Source of the DNA: Bacteroidota bacterium
GTDB taxonomy: Bacteria > Bacteroidota > Bacteroidia > Flavobacteriales > Weeksellaceae
Direction: 5' to 3'
Length of the DNA stretch: 64,000 nucleotides
Assembly: GCA_023461035.1 (NCBI GenBank)
Contig: JAEWOD010000035.1
Coordinates: 124,001 to 188,000 of the forward strand
Below are positions 36,917 through 44,672 of the stretch, piece by piece. The notes beneath the pieces were generated by a model. That model was not told where the DNA came from, did no database searches, and was given only the letters and a program-made list of their open reading frames with translations. The first letter of the stretch is position 1. Each line of letters begins with the position of its first letter. The translations under genes were made by a program, and so were the position numbers.

Positions 36917-37417
36917 ATGAATACATTAACAAACAGAGCGAAACAGGTTGACCGCCGCCCGATGAATTTCTGGGAGAAACTCTACCTGATTTCAATTTTC
37001 CAGGGAATGTGGATTACGCTGAAACACTTTTTCATGAAAAAAGTTACGGTTAACTATCCTGAAAAAACACGGCCGTTCAGTCCGGTTTTTCGTGGTTTAC
37101 ACGTTTTGAACCGTGATGAGGAAGATCGTGAAAATTGTACCGCTTGTGGACTTTGTGCGCTTGCCTGCCCTGCTGAAGCCATCACTATGGAAGCTGCGGA
37201 AAGATTGCCGGGAGAAGAACATTTGTACCGTGAAGAAAAATATGCCGCCAAATATGAAATCAATATGCTGCGTTGTATTTTCTGCGGATTTTGTGAGGAA
37301 GCCTGCCCGAAAGATGCGGTTTATCTTTCTCAAACCGTGGCTCCGGCAAGTTATAAGCGTCAAAATTTCATTTACGGAAAAGAGGATTTGTTAATTCCTA
37401 AAAAATCAAATCAATAA
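36917..37417 (+). CDS. nuoI: NADH-quinone oxidoreductase subunit I
   Basis: Carries 4Fe-4S clusters N6a and N6b of complex I. Two complete ferredoxin motifs are visible: CTACGLCALACP and CIFCGFCEEACP. Length 166. The stop overlaps the nuoJ start (TAATGG), so translation is coupled. Confidence 0.97.
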   Translation: MNTLTNRAKQVDRRPMNFWEKLYLISIFQGMWITLKHFFMKKVTVNYPEKTRPFSPVFRGLHVLNRDEEDRENCTACGLCALACPAEAITMEAAERLPGEEHLYREEKYAAKYEINMLRCIFCGFCEEACPKDAVYLSQTVAPASYKRQNFIYGKEDLLIPKKSNQ

Positions 37418-37941
37418 TGGAAACACAGGAAATACTATTTTTTGTTTTGGCAGGATTGACCATTTTAAGCGGATTTTTAACCGTTACGACCAAAAATCCT
37501 GTTTATTCGATTTTGTATCTGATCATCACATTTTTCAGCATCAGCGGTCATTATATTTTATTGAACGCCCAGTTTCTGGCGGTGGTAAACATCATCGTTT
37601 ATGCCGGAGCAATTATGGTTTTATTTCTGTTTGTGGTGATGTTGATGAATTTGAATAAAGAGGACAAAAGTTTTAGCAAACCATTTATTATCCTTTCAGG
37701 AGCCATAGTTTCCGCTTTGTTTTTTGCACTGACGGTTGGGATTTTTATACAGTCTGATGTAAAGGAAAACAATCAGGCGTTATTGTCAAAAGGCGATATA
37801 GGATTAACGGAAAGCTTAGGTTCGGTTTTATATTCAGATTATGTGATTCCGTTTGAACTGGCGAGTATCCTGTTTATGGGAGCGATGATCGGAGCCGTTT
37901 TGCTTTCCAAAAGGACAGATGATTTGCATGTGAAAGATTAA
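37417..37941 (+). CDS. nuoJ: NADH-quinone oxidoreductase subunit J
   Basis: Membrane subunit with five hydrophobic helices, 174 residues. VNIIVYAGAIMVLFLFVVML is the conserved third helix with the pi-bulge region. It is followed by a 150-bp spacer that contains a 13-bp inverted repeat and heptad tracts. Confidence 0.95.
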   Translation: METQEILFFVLAGLTILSGFLTVTTKNPVYSILYLIITFFSISGHYILLNAQFLAVVNIIVYAGAIMVLFLFVVMLMNLNKEDKSFSKPFIILSGAIVSALFFALTVGIFIQSDVKENNQALLSKGDIGLTESLGSVLYSDYVIPFELASILFMGAMIGAVLLSKRTDDLHVKD

Positions 37942-37943
37942 GG

Positions 37944-38075
37944 GGCTGGAAGATGGATGCTTGATGCTGGAAGTCAATTAGTTTAAATAAATTAAAAAGA
38001 AAAAAATGGTTAAATGTAGATGATTGAATTTTGAGAAGTTTATAAAACATCCATCTTCCATCTTCCAACATCCAA
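37944..38075. repeat. Paired heptad tracts forming an inverted repeat, nuoJ-nuoK spacer
   Basis: Left: ggctgga, agatgga, tgcttga, tgctgga (37944-37971). Right: catccat, cttccat, cttccaa, catccaa (38048-38075). The two are complementary, with a perfect 13-bp inverted repeat (37947-37959 against 38048-38060) that could fold the 88-nt interval between them in the nuo mRNA. Confidence 0.75.
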
Positions 38076-38091
38076 CAAAAAAATAAAAAGA

Positions 38092-38418
38092 ATGATACCG
38101 ATTAGTTACTATTTGTTTTTGTCACTTACGCTATTTTCCATCGGGATGATCGGCGTGATGACGCGAAGAAATATCATCATCGTACTGATGTGTGTGGAAT
38201 TGATGCTTAATTCAGTTAATCTCCTATTGGTAGCATTTTCAAAAATGCATCAGGCAAAAAACATAGGTTCGGAAGCGGGAATTGACGGGCAAATGCTCGT
38301 ACTCTTTATCATGGTAGTAGCGGCAGCCGAAGTAGCCGTCGGATTGTCCATCATGATTTTATTTTACAGAAAACAGTATAACGTGGATATTAAATCCCTG
38401 AACCGATTAAAGCATTAA
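38092..38418 (+). CDS. nuoK: NADH-quinone oxidoreductase subunit K
   Basis: Antiporter-related membrane subunit with three helices, 108 residues. The conserved glutamates appear in MCVELMLNSVNLLLV and AAEVAVGLSIMI. It is 5 bp from nuoL. Confidence 0.96.
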   Translation: MIPISYYLFLSLTLFSIGMIGVMTRRNIIIVLMCVELMLNSVNLLLVAFSKMHQAKNIGSEAGIDGQMLVLFIMVVAAAEVAVGLSIMILFYRKQYNVDIKSLNRLKH

Positions 38419-38423
38419 GATTT

Positions 38424-40304
38424 ATGGAGAAATATATTTGGTTAATTCCTTTGTTACCGCTTTTAGGGTTTTTTATCAATGGTTTGGGAAGAAATGCACT
38501 TTCCAAAAGCTTGATTTCCATCATCGGTTCCGGTATGGTTTTCATCAGTTTTTTATTATCGGTATTGGTTTTTATGAACGTTCCTTCGGGAGAAGGTACA
38601 CAACCGTTGATTTTCCACGCATTTGATATTTTGAATTTTGAATCAATTCAAATTCCTTTTTCATTCCAAATTGATGCTTTAACGAGTTTATTTTTACTCA
38701 TCATCACCGGAATCGGATTTCTGATTCATGTTTACAGTGCAGGTTATATGCATGAGGATGAAGGTTTTGGCAAATTCTTTTCTTATTTGAATCTGTTCAT
38801 TTTCTTTATGCTAATTCTGGTCATGGGAAGCAATTTCTTTATGATGTTCATTGGCTGGGAAGGTGTAGGACTTTGTTCGTTTTTATTGATCGGATTCTGG
38901 TTCAAAAACCGGGATTATGTAAGTGCTGCCAAAAAAGCATTCATCATGAACCGGATCGGGGACGTAGGATTTTTGCTGGCTATGTTCTGGATTTACAGGG
39001 AATTTGGAACTTTAGAATACACCGAAGTTTTCGGATTAATCAATACAACTCATATTTCCACATTTGCTATCGGAGGAATTACCTTATTGTTATTCCTTGC
39101 CGCCACCGGGAAATCGGCACAGATTCCTTTATTTACTTGGCTTCCTGATGCGATGGCCGGACCGACGCCTGTTTCGGCTTTGATCCACGCCGCTACGATG
39201 GTAACAGCCGGTATTTTCCTGATTACAAGATGTAATGAATTATTTGAATTGGCTCCATATACAAAAGAAATTATCGCTTGGGTCGGAATCCTTACTTCAT
39301 TGGTAACGGCGACGATTGCCATGCGCCAAAACGACATCAAAAAAGTGCTGGCTTATTCTACTGTTTCACAATTGGGATTAATGTTCGCCGCGCTGGGAAT
39401 GGGTGCTTATGTGGCAGCAGTTTTCCATGTGATGACACATGCTTTCTTTAAGGCATTGCTTTTCTTGGGTGCAGGTTCAGTGATTCATGGTATGCACCAC
39501 GAACAGGACATGACCAAAATGGGCGGATTGAAAAAATATATGCCGACGACACATATTACCATGTTGATCGGATGTATCGCCATCGCGGGAATTCCGCCGT
39601 TGAGCGGGTTTTTCTCCAAAGACGAAATGCTTTTAAGTATGTTTCTGGGCAATAAAGCGATTTATGCGATAGGATTTATCGTTTCGGTTTTGACATCTTT
39701 CTATATGTTCCGATTGTATTTTATGACATTTGGTGGGAAGTTAAGAGATGAACATAATCATCCACATGAAAGCCCTAAATCGATGACGATTCCGCTTATC
39801 ATCTTGGCGGTATTATCCATCATAGGAGGATGGGTCGGTATCCCGGAATTGTTTATGAAAGGAGCGCACCGTTTAAACGGATTCCTGTCTGGAGTTGTAA
39901 AACCGTACGGCGAAGCGCATCATATTTCGCATGCGACCGAATGGTTGTTAATCGGAGCTTTGCTTAGTTGTGTGGCAGTTGCTATTTTCCTTGCAAACAA
40001 ATTCTACAATGGAAAAGTGGATAAAGAAGCGACAGGATTGGCAAAAGTATTGGAGAACAAATGGTATGTAGACGAATTGTACCAAGCAGTCGTTGTTTCA
40101 CCATTACTTGGTTTAGGAAATGTATTTAAAAAATATGTGGAGAAATCGGGAATTGTCCGGATTGTGGACGGAACCGGAGATTTATCCTACATCATATCAA
40201 AAAATATAAAGACGGTTCAAACAGGAAACATCGGGATGTATATTCTTCTGATGGTGATAGGAGTCGTCGCAGGATTGGGAATTTTCTTTTTTGGAATGTT
40301 ATAA
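38424..40304 (+). CDS. nuoL: NADH-quinone oxidoreductase subunit L
   Basis: The distal antiporter-like proton-pumping subunit with the long lateral helix, 626 residues. MMFIGWEGVGLCSFLLIGFW and KSAQIPLFTWLPDAMAGPTPVSALIHAATM are the conserved channel motifs. It is followed by a 137-bp heptad-periodic spacer before nuoM. Confidence 0.97.
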   Translation: MEKYIWLIPLLPLLGFFINGLGRNALSKSLISIIGSGMVFISFLLSVLVFMNVPSGEGTQPLIFHAFDILNFESIQIPFSFQIDALTSLFLLIITGIGFLIHVYSAGYMHEDEGFGKFFSYLNLFIFFMLILVMGSNFFMMFIGWEGVGLCSFLLIGFWFKNRDYVSAAKKAFIMNRIGDVGFLLAMFWIYREFGTLEYTEVFGLINTTHISTFAIGGITLLLFLAATGKSAQIPLFTWLPDAMAGPTPVSALIHAATMVTAGIFLITRCNELFELAPYTKEIIAWVGILTSLVTATIAMRQNDIKKVLAYSTVSQLGLMFAALGMGAYVAAVFHVMTHAFFKALLFLGAGSVIHGMHHEQDMTKMGGLKKYMPTTHITMLIGCIAIAGIPPLSGFFSKDEMLLSMFLGNKAIYAIGFIVSVLTSFYMFRLYFMTFGGKLRDEHNHPHESPKSMTIPLIILAVLSIIGGWVGIPELFMKGAHRLNGFLSGVVKPYGEAHHISHATEWLLIGALLSCVAVAIFLANKFYNGKVDKEATGLAKVLENKWYVDELYQAVVVSPLLGLGNVFKKYVEKSGIVRIVDGTGDLSYIISKNIKTVQTGNIGMYILLMVIGVVAGLGIFFFGML

Positions 40305-40429
40305 TTAAGACATAAGTATTAAGACACAAGTATTAAGACGAAAGAAGTAAGAATCAAGAATTTAGAATTCAAAATATAATTTAAAATAAAAAAGTACCAG
40401 ATACTTGATACCAAATACCTGATACTAAA
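40304..40429. repeat. Long heptad-periodic tract, nuoL-nuoM spacer
   Basis: Nearly the whole spacer reads as consecutive 7-nt units: attaaga, cataagt, attaaga, cacaagt, attaaga, cgaaaga, agtaaga, atcaaga, atttaga, attcaaa, and later taccaga, tacttga, taccaaa, tacctga, tactaaa. Three clean copies of a 14-nt double unit lie at 40304-40345. No gene is present. Confidence 0.8.
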
Positions 40430-40441
40430 AAATACAGAAGA

Positions 40442-41854
40442 ATGTTATTATCGTTACTGATTTTATTGCCACTTATTGCCGGACTTATTTTAACGGTCAT
40501 CAAGCACAGTCGACCATTGGGATTTGTGGGAACGGCAGTGAGCATCTATTGTTTTGTTTACACTTTATTTTTGTTGTTCACCAACACTCCTGTAGATTTA
40601 ACCATTATTTTTCCTTGGTTTAAACTCGGAGATGTTCAGGCATCCATTGCCTTGAGTTTGACAGGACTGGGAGCTGCAATGGTTTTGCTGACCACTTTGG
40701 TTTACGCCATACTTTTTGTGTATTTCTATACGGTTAAAAAGAATTATTCCAATTCGTTTTATGGTTTATTGCTTATTGCATTTGGTGGTTTAAATGGTGT
40801 ATTTCTCGCACAGGATTTATTATTATTCTATTTCTTCTGGGAAATCGTTTTAATCCCGATTTACTTCCTAGTCGGAATATGGGGTTCGAAAAAAACAAGA
40901 ATATCAGCCAATACAACCTTTTTCATTTATACGATTTTAGGTTCGTTTTTAATGTTGGCCGGCATCATTTACATCGGATTCCAATTGAGACCCGCAAGTT
41001 TTTTATTGACTGACGTAATGAAAGTTACGGCTGAATTCGGGAAACTTCAGACATTGGCCTGGTTATTTTTAATCGCTTTTGCCATCAAAATTCCATTGTT
41101 TCCACTGCACAGTTGGCAGCCGGCGGTTTATAAAACTTCGCCTACACCGGTTACAGTGATTCTGAGTGCTTTGATGGCCAAAATGGGTCTGTTTGCAGTT
41201 GTGAATTGGTATATGAATATGTTTCCATTTACCTGTCAGGTCTATGACAATTTGTTGTACATCGTTGGATTTGGGTTAATTTATGCTTCGCTAATTGCAC
41301 TTACGACTAATAATGTAAAGAAAATCATTGCTTATTCATCCGTTGCGCATTTGGCACTGATATTTATGAGTTTATTTTCTCAATCTGAAGTAGGAACAAA
41401 AGGTGCCTATTTCCAAATGTTCAGTCACGGAATTGTGGTTTTAGGTCTTTGGTTGAGCGTAGATTATATGCAACGAAAATATAAAATGAAAGATATTAAA
41501 TCCATCGGTGGGTTGGCACATATCGACCCATGGTTGGCTGTTTTCTTTACATTCTTTGGTTTGGCTAACGTTGCTTTACCGCTTACCAGCAGTTTCATCG
41601 GCGAATTTATGATGCTCAATGCGTTGTATTCTTACAACCCGATTTTATGTGTAATCGGTTGTGCGGGTGTGGTTCTTTCAGCGGCCTATACATTGCGTTT
41701 GTCCACGACTTTACTGTTTGGAGAGCGGGAAAACCTACCGGAAAAGAGACAAAAATTCCCTAAAACTTTATGGATTTTATTTGGTATTATTTCCATTTTA
41801 ATTTTGGTTTTGGGTATTTATCCAAATGTCTTATTTAATCTTTTTCAAAATTAA
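40442..41854 (+). CDS. nuoM: NADH-quinone oxidoreductase subunit M
   Basis: Antiporter-like proton-pumping subunit, 470 residues with about 14 helices. LLFYFFWEIVLIPIYFLVG and KIPLFPLHSWQPAVYKTSPT are the family motifs carrying the key Glu and Lys. 12 bp separate it from nuoN. Confidence 0.97.
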   Translation: MLLSLLILLPLIAGLILTVIKHSRPLGFVGTAVSIYCFVYTLFLLFTNTPVDLTIIFPWFKLGDVQASIALSLTGLGAAMVLLTTLVYAILFVYFYTVKKNYSNSFYGLLLIAFGGLNGVFLAQDLLLFYFFWEIVLIPIYFLVGIWGSKKTRISANTTFFIYTILGSFLMLAGIIYIGFQLRPASFLLTDVMKVTAEFGKLQTLAWLFLIAFAIKIPLFPLHSWQPAVYKTSPTPVTVILSALMAKMGLFAVVNWYMNMFPFTCQVYDNLLYIVGFGLIYASLIALTTNNVKKIIAYSSVAHLALIFMSLFSQSEVGTKGAYFQMFSHGIVVLGLWLSVDYMQRKYKMKDIKSIGGLAHIDPWLAVFFTFFGLANVALPLTSSFIGEFMMLNALYSYNPILCVIGCAGVVLSAAYTLRLSTTLLFGERENLPEKRQKFPKTLWILFGIISILILVLGIYPNVLFNLFQN

Positions 41855-41866
41855 ACAAGAGAGTTC

Positions 41867-43261
41867 ATGAATATCATATTGACATCGGCAGTTTCAGGAA
41901 TCCTATTTATGTTCAGTGGATTTGTATTAAAAGACAAACGCCATTTAAACATTTTGGCAGTTCTTCTTTTTATCGCCATGATCGTTTCTGGGATTTTCCA
42001 ATTACAGGGCTGCGAAGTTTTTCAAGGGAAATATCCCAACATGATCGAAACAGATCCTTATCGGATTTCGTTTTTTATCGTTCTCTGTTTGATAGGGATT
42101 TATTACACATTGGTCAACCGGTATAATTTTTCCAAACCCGGGAGTCATGTTTCGGATTATTTTGCACTGATTTTTATATCCTTTGTCGGAATTGCGGTTT
42201 TGGCGACATTTAATAATCTTTTACTTCTATTTTTAGGAATTGAAATTCTTTCCATTCCGCTGTATGCTTTGGCGGGATCTGCCAAACATAAAATGAAAAG
42301 TACGGAAGCCGCTGTAAAATATTTCCTGATGGGTGCTTTTTCCACCGGGATTATGTTGCTCGGAATCACTTTAATCTATGGCGCGACAGGCAGTTTCATG
42401 ATGAAGCAAATCGTTACTTATGCATTTGATTTTCAGTCTATTTATTATTTGGGCTGGATATTATTGGTCTTATCATTTTGCTTTAAAGTATCTGTTGCTC
42501 CCATGCATTTTTGGGCACCTGATGTATATGAAGGAACACCTACGGTTTTTTCATCTTATATGATTACCATTGTAAAAGGAGCCGGATTTATGACGTTCAT
42601 TACGGTAATGGCTGCTTTTAAAATCACTTCGGAGGTTGTAGCGCATAATTACCAATATTTACTCAGTTTCATCATTATCTTGACGTTGATTTTGGGGAAT
42701 TTCTCTGCGCTGAAACAAACAAGTGTAAAGCGGATGCTGGCTTATTCTTCGGTCGTACAAGCCGGATTTATGATGTTTGCCCTGTTTGAAATCAATGAGG
42801 AGTCCAAATATGCTTTATTGTACTACACAGTTAGTTATGGATTGGCGAGCATCGTCTTATTTTATACTTTGACACAGATTAAAAATGTTTCATACAAAGG
42901 ATTTAACGGGCTTTCCAAAAGATCTCCGCTTCTGGCTTTTGCGAGTACCGTTGCTTTGCTTTCCCTTTCCGGAATTCCTTTTACTTCCGGATTTCTGGCC
43001 AAATTCTTTATTTTGAGTTCGGCGATGAAAGAGCCTTCCAACCTTATTTTGGTAATTGCGGCTTTGGTGCTGGCGGTGTTGAGCGTTTATTATTATCTGA
43101 AAGTCATCATCGCAATGTATTTCCGTTCGTCCGGTAAAAAGAAAATCAAACTTTCGCTTAGTTCACAAGTTTTGTTGATTCTGGGAACGGTTCTGACAAT
43201 TGCTTTGGGAGTTTATCCGGATTTATTGAAGATGCTTTTGGCTTGTTTGACTTCTATTTAG
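41867..43261 (+). CDS. nuoN: NADH-quinone oxidoreductase subunit N
   Basis: Antiporter-like proton-pumping subunit, 464 residues. Motifs: LLLLFLGIEILSIPLYALAG and KVSVAPMHFWAPDVYEGTPT. It ends the operon and is followed by a good terminator, so all fourteen complex I subunits are present in one run. Confidence 0.97.
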   Translation: MNIILTSAVSGILFMFSGFVLKDKRHLNILAVLLFIAMIVSGIFQLQGCEVFQGKYPNMIETDPYRISFFIVLCLIGIYYTLVNRYNFSKPGSHVSDYFALIFISFVGIAVLATFNNLLLLFLGIEILSIPLYALAGSAKHKMKSTEAAVKYFLMGAFSTGIMLLGITLIYGATGSFMMKQIVTYAFDFQSIYYLGWILLVLSFCFKVSVAPMHFWAPDVYEGTPTVFSSYMITIVKGAGFMTFITVMAAFKITSEVVAHNYQYLLSFIIILTLILGNFSALKQTSVKRMLAYSSVVQAGFMMFALFEINEESKYALLYYTVSYGLASIVLFYTLTQIKNVSYKGFNGLSKRSPLLAFASTVALLSLSGIPFTSGFLAKFFILSSAMKEPSNLILVIAALVLAVLSVYYYLKVIIAMYFRSSGKKKIKLSLSSQVLLILGTVLTIALGVYPDLLKMLLACLTSI

Positions 43262-43284
43262 GATAGATTTGATAGATAAAAAAT

Positions 43285-43319
43285 AAAAGCACCCTTTGAC
43301 TTTCTCATCGGGTGCTTTT
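43285..43319. terminator. Bidirectional terminator between nuoN and a lipoprotein gene
   Basis: AAAAGCACCC and GGGTGCTTTT form a 10-bp stem with a 15-nt loop, T-rich on both sides. It lies 23 bp after nuoN and 20 bp after the convergent gene. Confidence 0.9.
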
Positions 43320-43339
43320 CGTTATTAAGTGTGGAATAA

Positions 43340-43726
43340 TTATCTCGTACAAGTGGCTGTCCAAACATCATTTTCATTTTCCGTAAAAATAATCTGAAGC
43401 GAGTTGGCTGTTACACGGATTAACTGTGTTTCCGTTGCACCAACATTTATCAATACTTCTCCGTCTGACTCAAATTCTACGCCTGTTATTTCTGGAATAT
43501 CATTGGAGAACAAGAAATTATAGTTATTTCCAACTTTTACAACCTGTACCCAACCTTCATTTTCTTCTGTATAACTTTCACCGTTCGAATATGTAACACG
43601 ACCATCATATTTTCCTATAAAAATATCACTGTCCGCCGGACTGTCATCATCACTACATGCAACCATAAATGAAGATGCAAACAATACGGCAAATATCCAA
43701 CCTAGCATTTTTCCTCTAACTTTCAT
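43340..43726 (-). CDS. Small lipoprotein of unknown function
   Basis: A 128-residue protein with a lipoprotein signal (MLGWIFAVLFASSFMVAC, Cys24 as the likely acylation site) followed by an acidic SDDDSPADSD linker typical of Bacteroidota surface lipoproteins. The rest is beta-rich and unrecognised. ATG 43708 would also fit. It is divergent from the DUF4168 gene and convergent with nuoN. Confidence 0.75.
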   Translation of the reverse strand: MKVRGKMLGWIFAVLFASSFMVACSDDDSPADSDIFIGKYDGRVTYSNGESYTEENEGWVQVVKVGNNYNFLFSNDIPEITGVEFESDGEVLINVGATETQLIRVTANSLQIIFTENENDVWTATCTR

Positions 43727-43828
43727 AAATTCATTTTTTAAATTAACAAGACCAATTTATGAAACAATTGTGCCAATTTTATTAGCGTCTGATTTACAGA
43801 CATTTAAGTTTTTATGTGCGAATTTATT

Positions 43829-43858
43829 TTGGCAATATTTTTGAAAATCCTACGTTTG
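43829..43858 (+). promoter_or_regulatory. Promoter of the DUF4168-like gene
   Basis: TTG (43829-43831), a 19-nt spacer and TACGTTTG (43851-43858) match the Bacteroidota consensus. The ATG follows 16 nt after the -7 box, implying a very short leader. Confidence 0.75.
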
Positions 43859-43874
43859 AATTAAAATCCATAAA

Positions 43875-44306
43875 ATGAATTCGATTAAAAGTTTGATTAT
43901 ACTGTTGGGAATATTTTCTTTCACCCAACTGCATGCGCAAGAAGTTACTGATTATGACTTACAAAATTTTGCTCGCGCCTATAAGGAAATGCTTCATTTA
44001 AACAGTGTCGCCCAAAAGAAAATGGCCGAAGTCATCCAAAATGAAGATTTGGATTTGGAAGTATATCATGCCATCAATGAAAGTAAAGATTCAGAATACG
44101 AACCGGATGTTCCTGCTTCAGATTTTAAAAAATACGACCGCGTCCAGCCTGAAATTGAGAAAATACAAAACAAATTGGAGCAAGACGTAGAAAAGACCTA
44201 CAATAAACACGATCTGAGCAAACAAGATTATAAAGCCATTGCCGAACGGGTAAAACAAGACCAGCTCCTACAGATAAAACTGGAGAAAATCCTATCCCAA
44301 AGTTAG
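43875..44306 (+). CDS. Secreted DUF4168-like protein
   Basis: A 143-residue protein with a signal peptide (LIILLGIFSFTQLHAQ) and a mature, highly charged helical part. The pattern VTDYDLQNFARAYKEM ... SKQDYKAIAERVKQDQLLQIKL resembles the DUF4168 family, which has no known function. It is monocistronic, with a consensus promoter, and faces a gene on the other strand. Confidence 0.7.
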   Translation: MNSIKSLIILLGIFSFTQLHAQEVTDYDLQNFARAYKEMLHLNSVAQKKMAEVIQNEDLDLEVYHAINESKDSEYEPDVPASDFKKYDRVQPEIEKIQNKLEQDVEKTYNKHDLSKQDYKAIAERVKQDQLLQIKLEKILSQS

Positions 44307-44317
44307 GTTTCTAAATC

Positions 44318-44584
44318 CTAAGCAATATCAATTAAGGATTTTAACGGAATTGAAACACTTCCTTTTATCTGGATATAGTCTTCGGTCAACGTCCAAACAG
44401 TTGTTTCAATTTTTTTAGGTCCCTGATCGGTCAAGAAAGAGATGATGGTTTTTGACTTATATTCATTTCCCAATCGCAATGCTCTTTCCAATTTATCTTT
44501 GGTTATATTACTTTCTTTTTTATCTACCGGAATGAAGTGATAATTGACCACTTCTTCTTTTTGGATTAATTCTACTGTTTCCAT
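44318..44584 (-). CDS. Small conserved-looking protein of unknown function
   Basis: Eighty-eight residues from ATG 44584 (METVELIQKEEVVNYHF ...); an in-frame ATG at 44626 would add 14 residues, MDQNLFKFILIKVV, but the shorter start gives a typical soluble protein. The C-terminal half (KIETTVWTLTEDYIQIKGS) is beta-like. No motif is recognised. It lies 89 bp downstream of the leuS start-side neighbour and 12 bp from the end of the DUF4168 gene. Confidence 0.55.
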   Translation of the reverse strand: METVELIQKEEVVNYHFIPVDKKESNITKDKLERALRLGNEYKSKTIISFLTDQGPKKIETTVWTLTEDYIQIKGSVSIPLKSLIDIA

Positions 44585-44672
44585 AACTACCTTTATTAGG
44601 ATAAATTTAAACAAATTTTGATCCAACTAATAAGCGAATTTCAAAAATATTTTCAGCTTCTCCTAAATTGTT

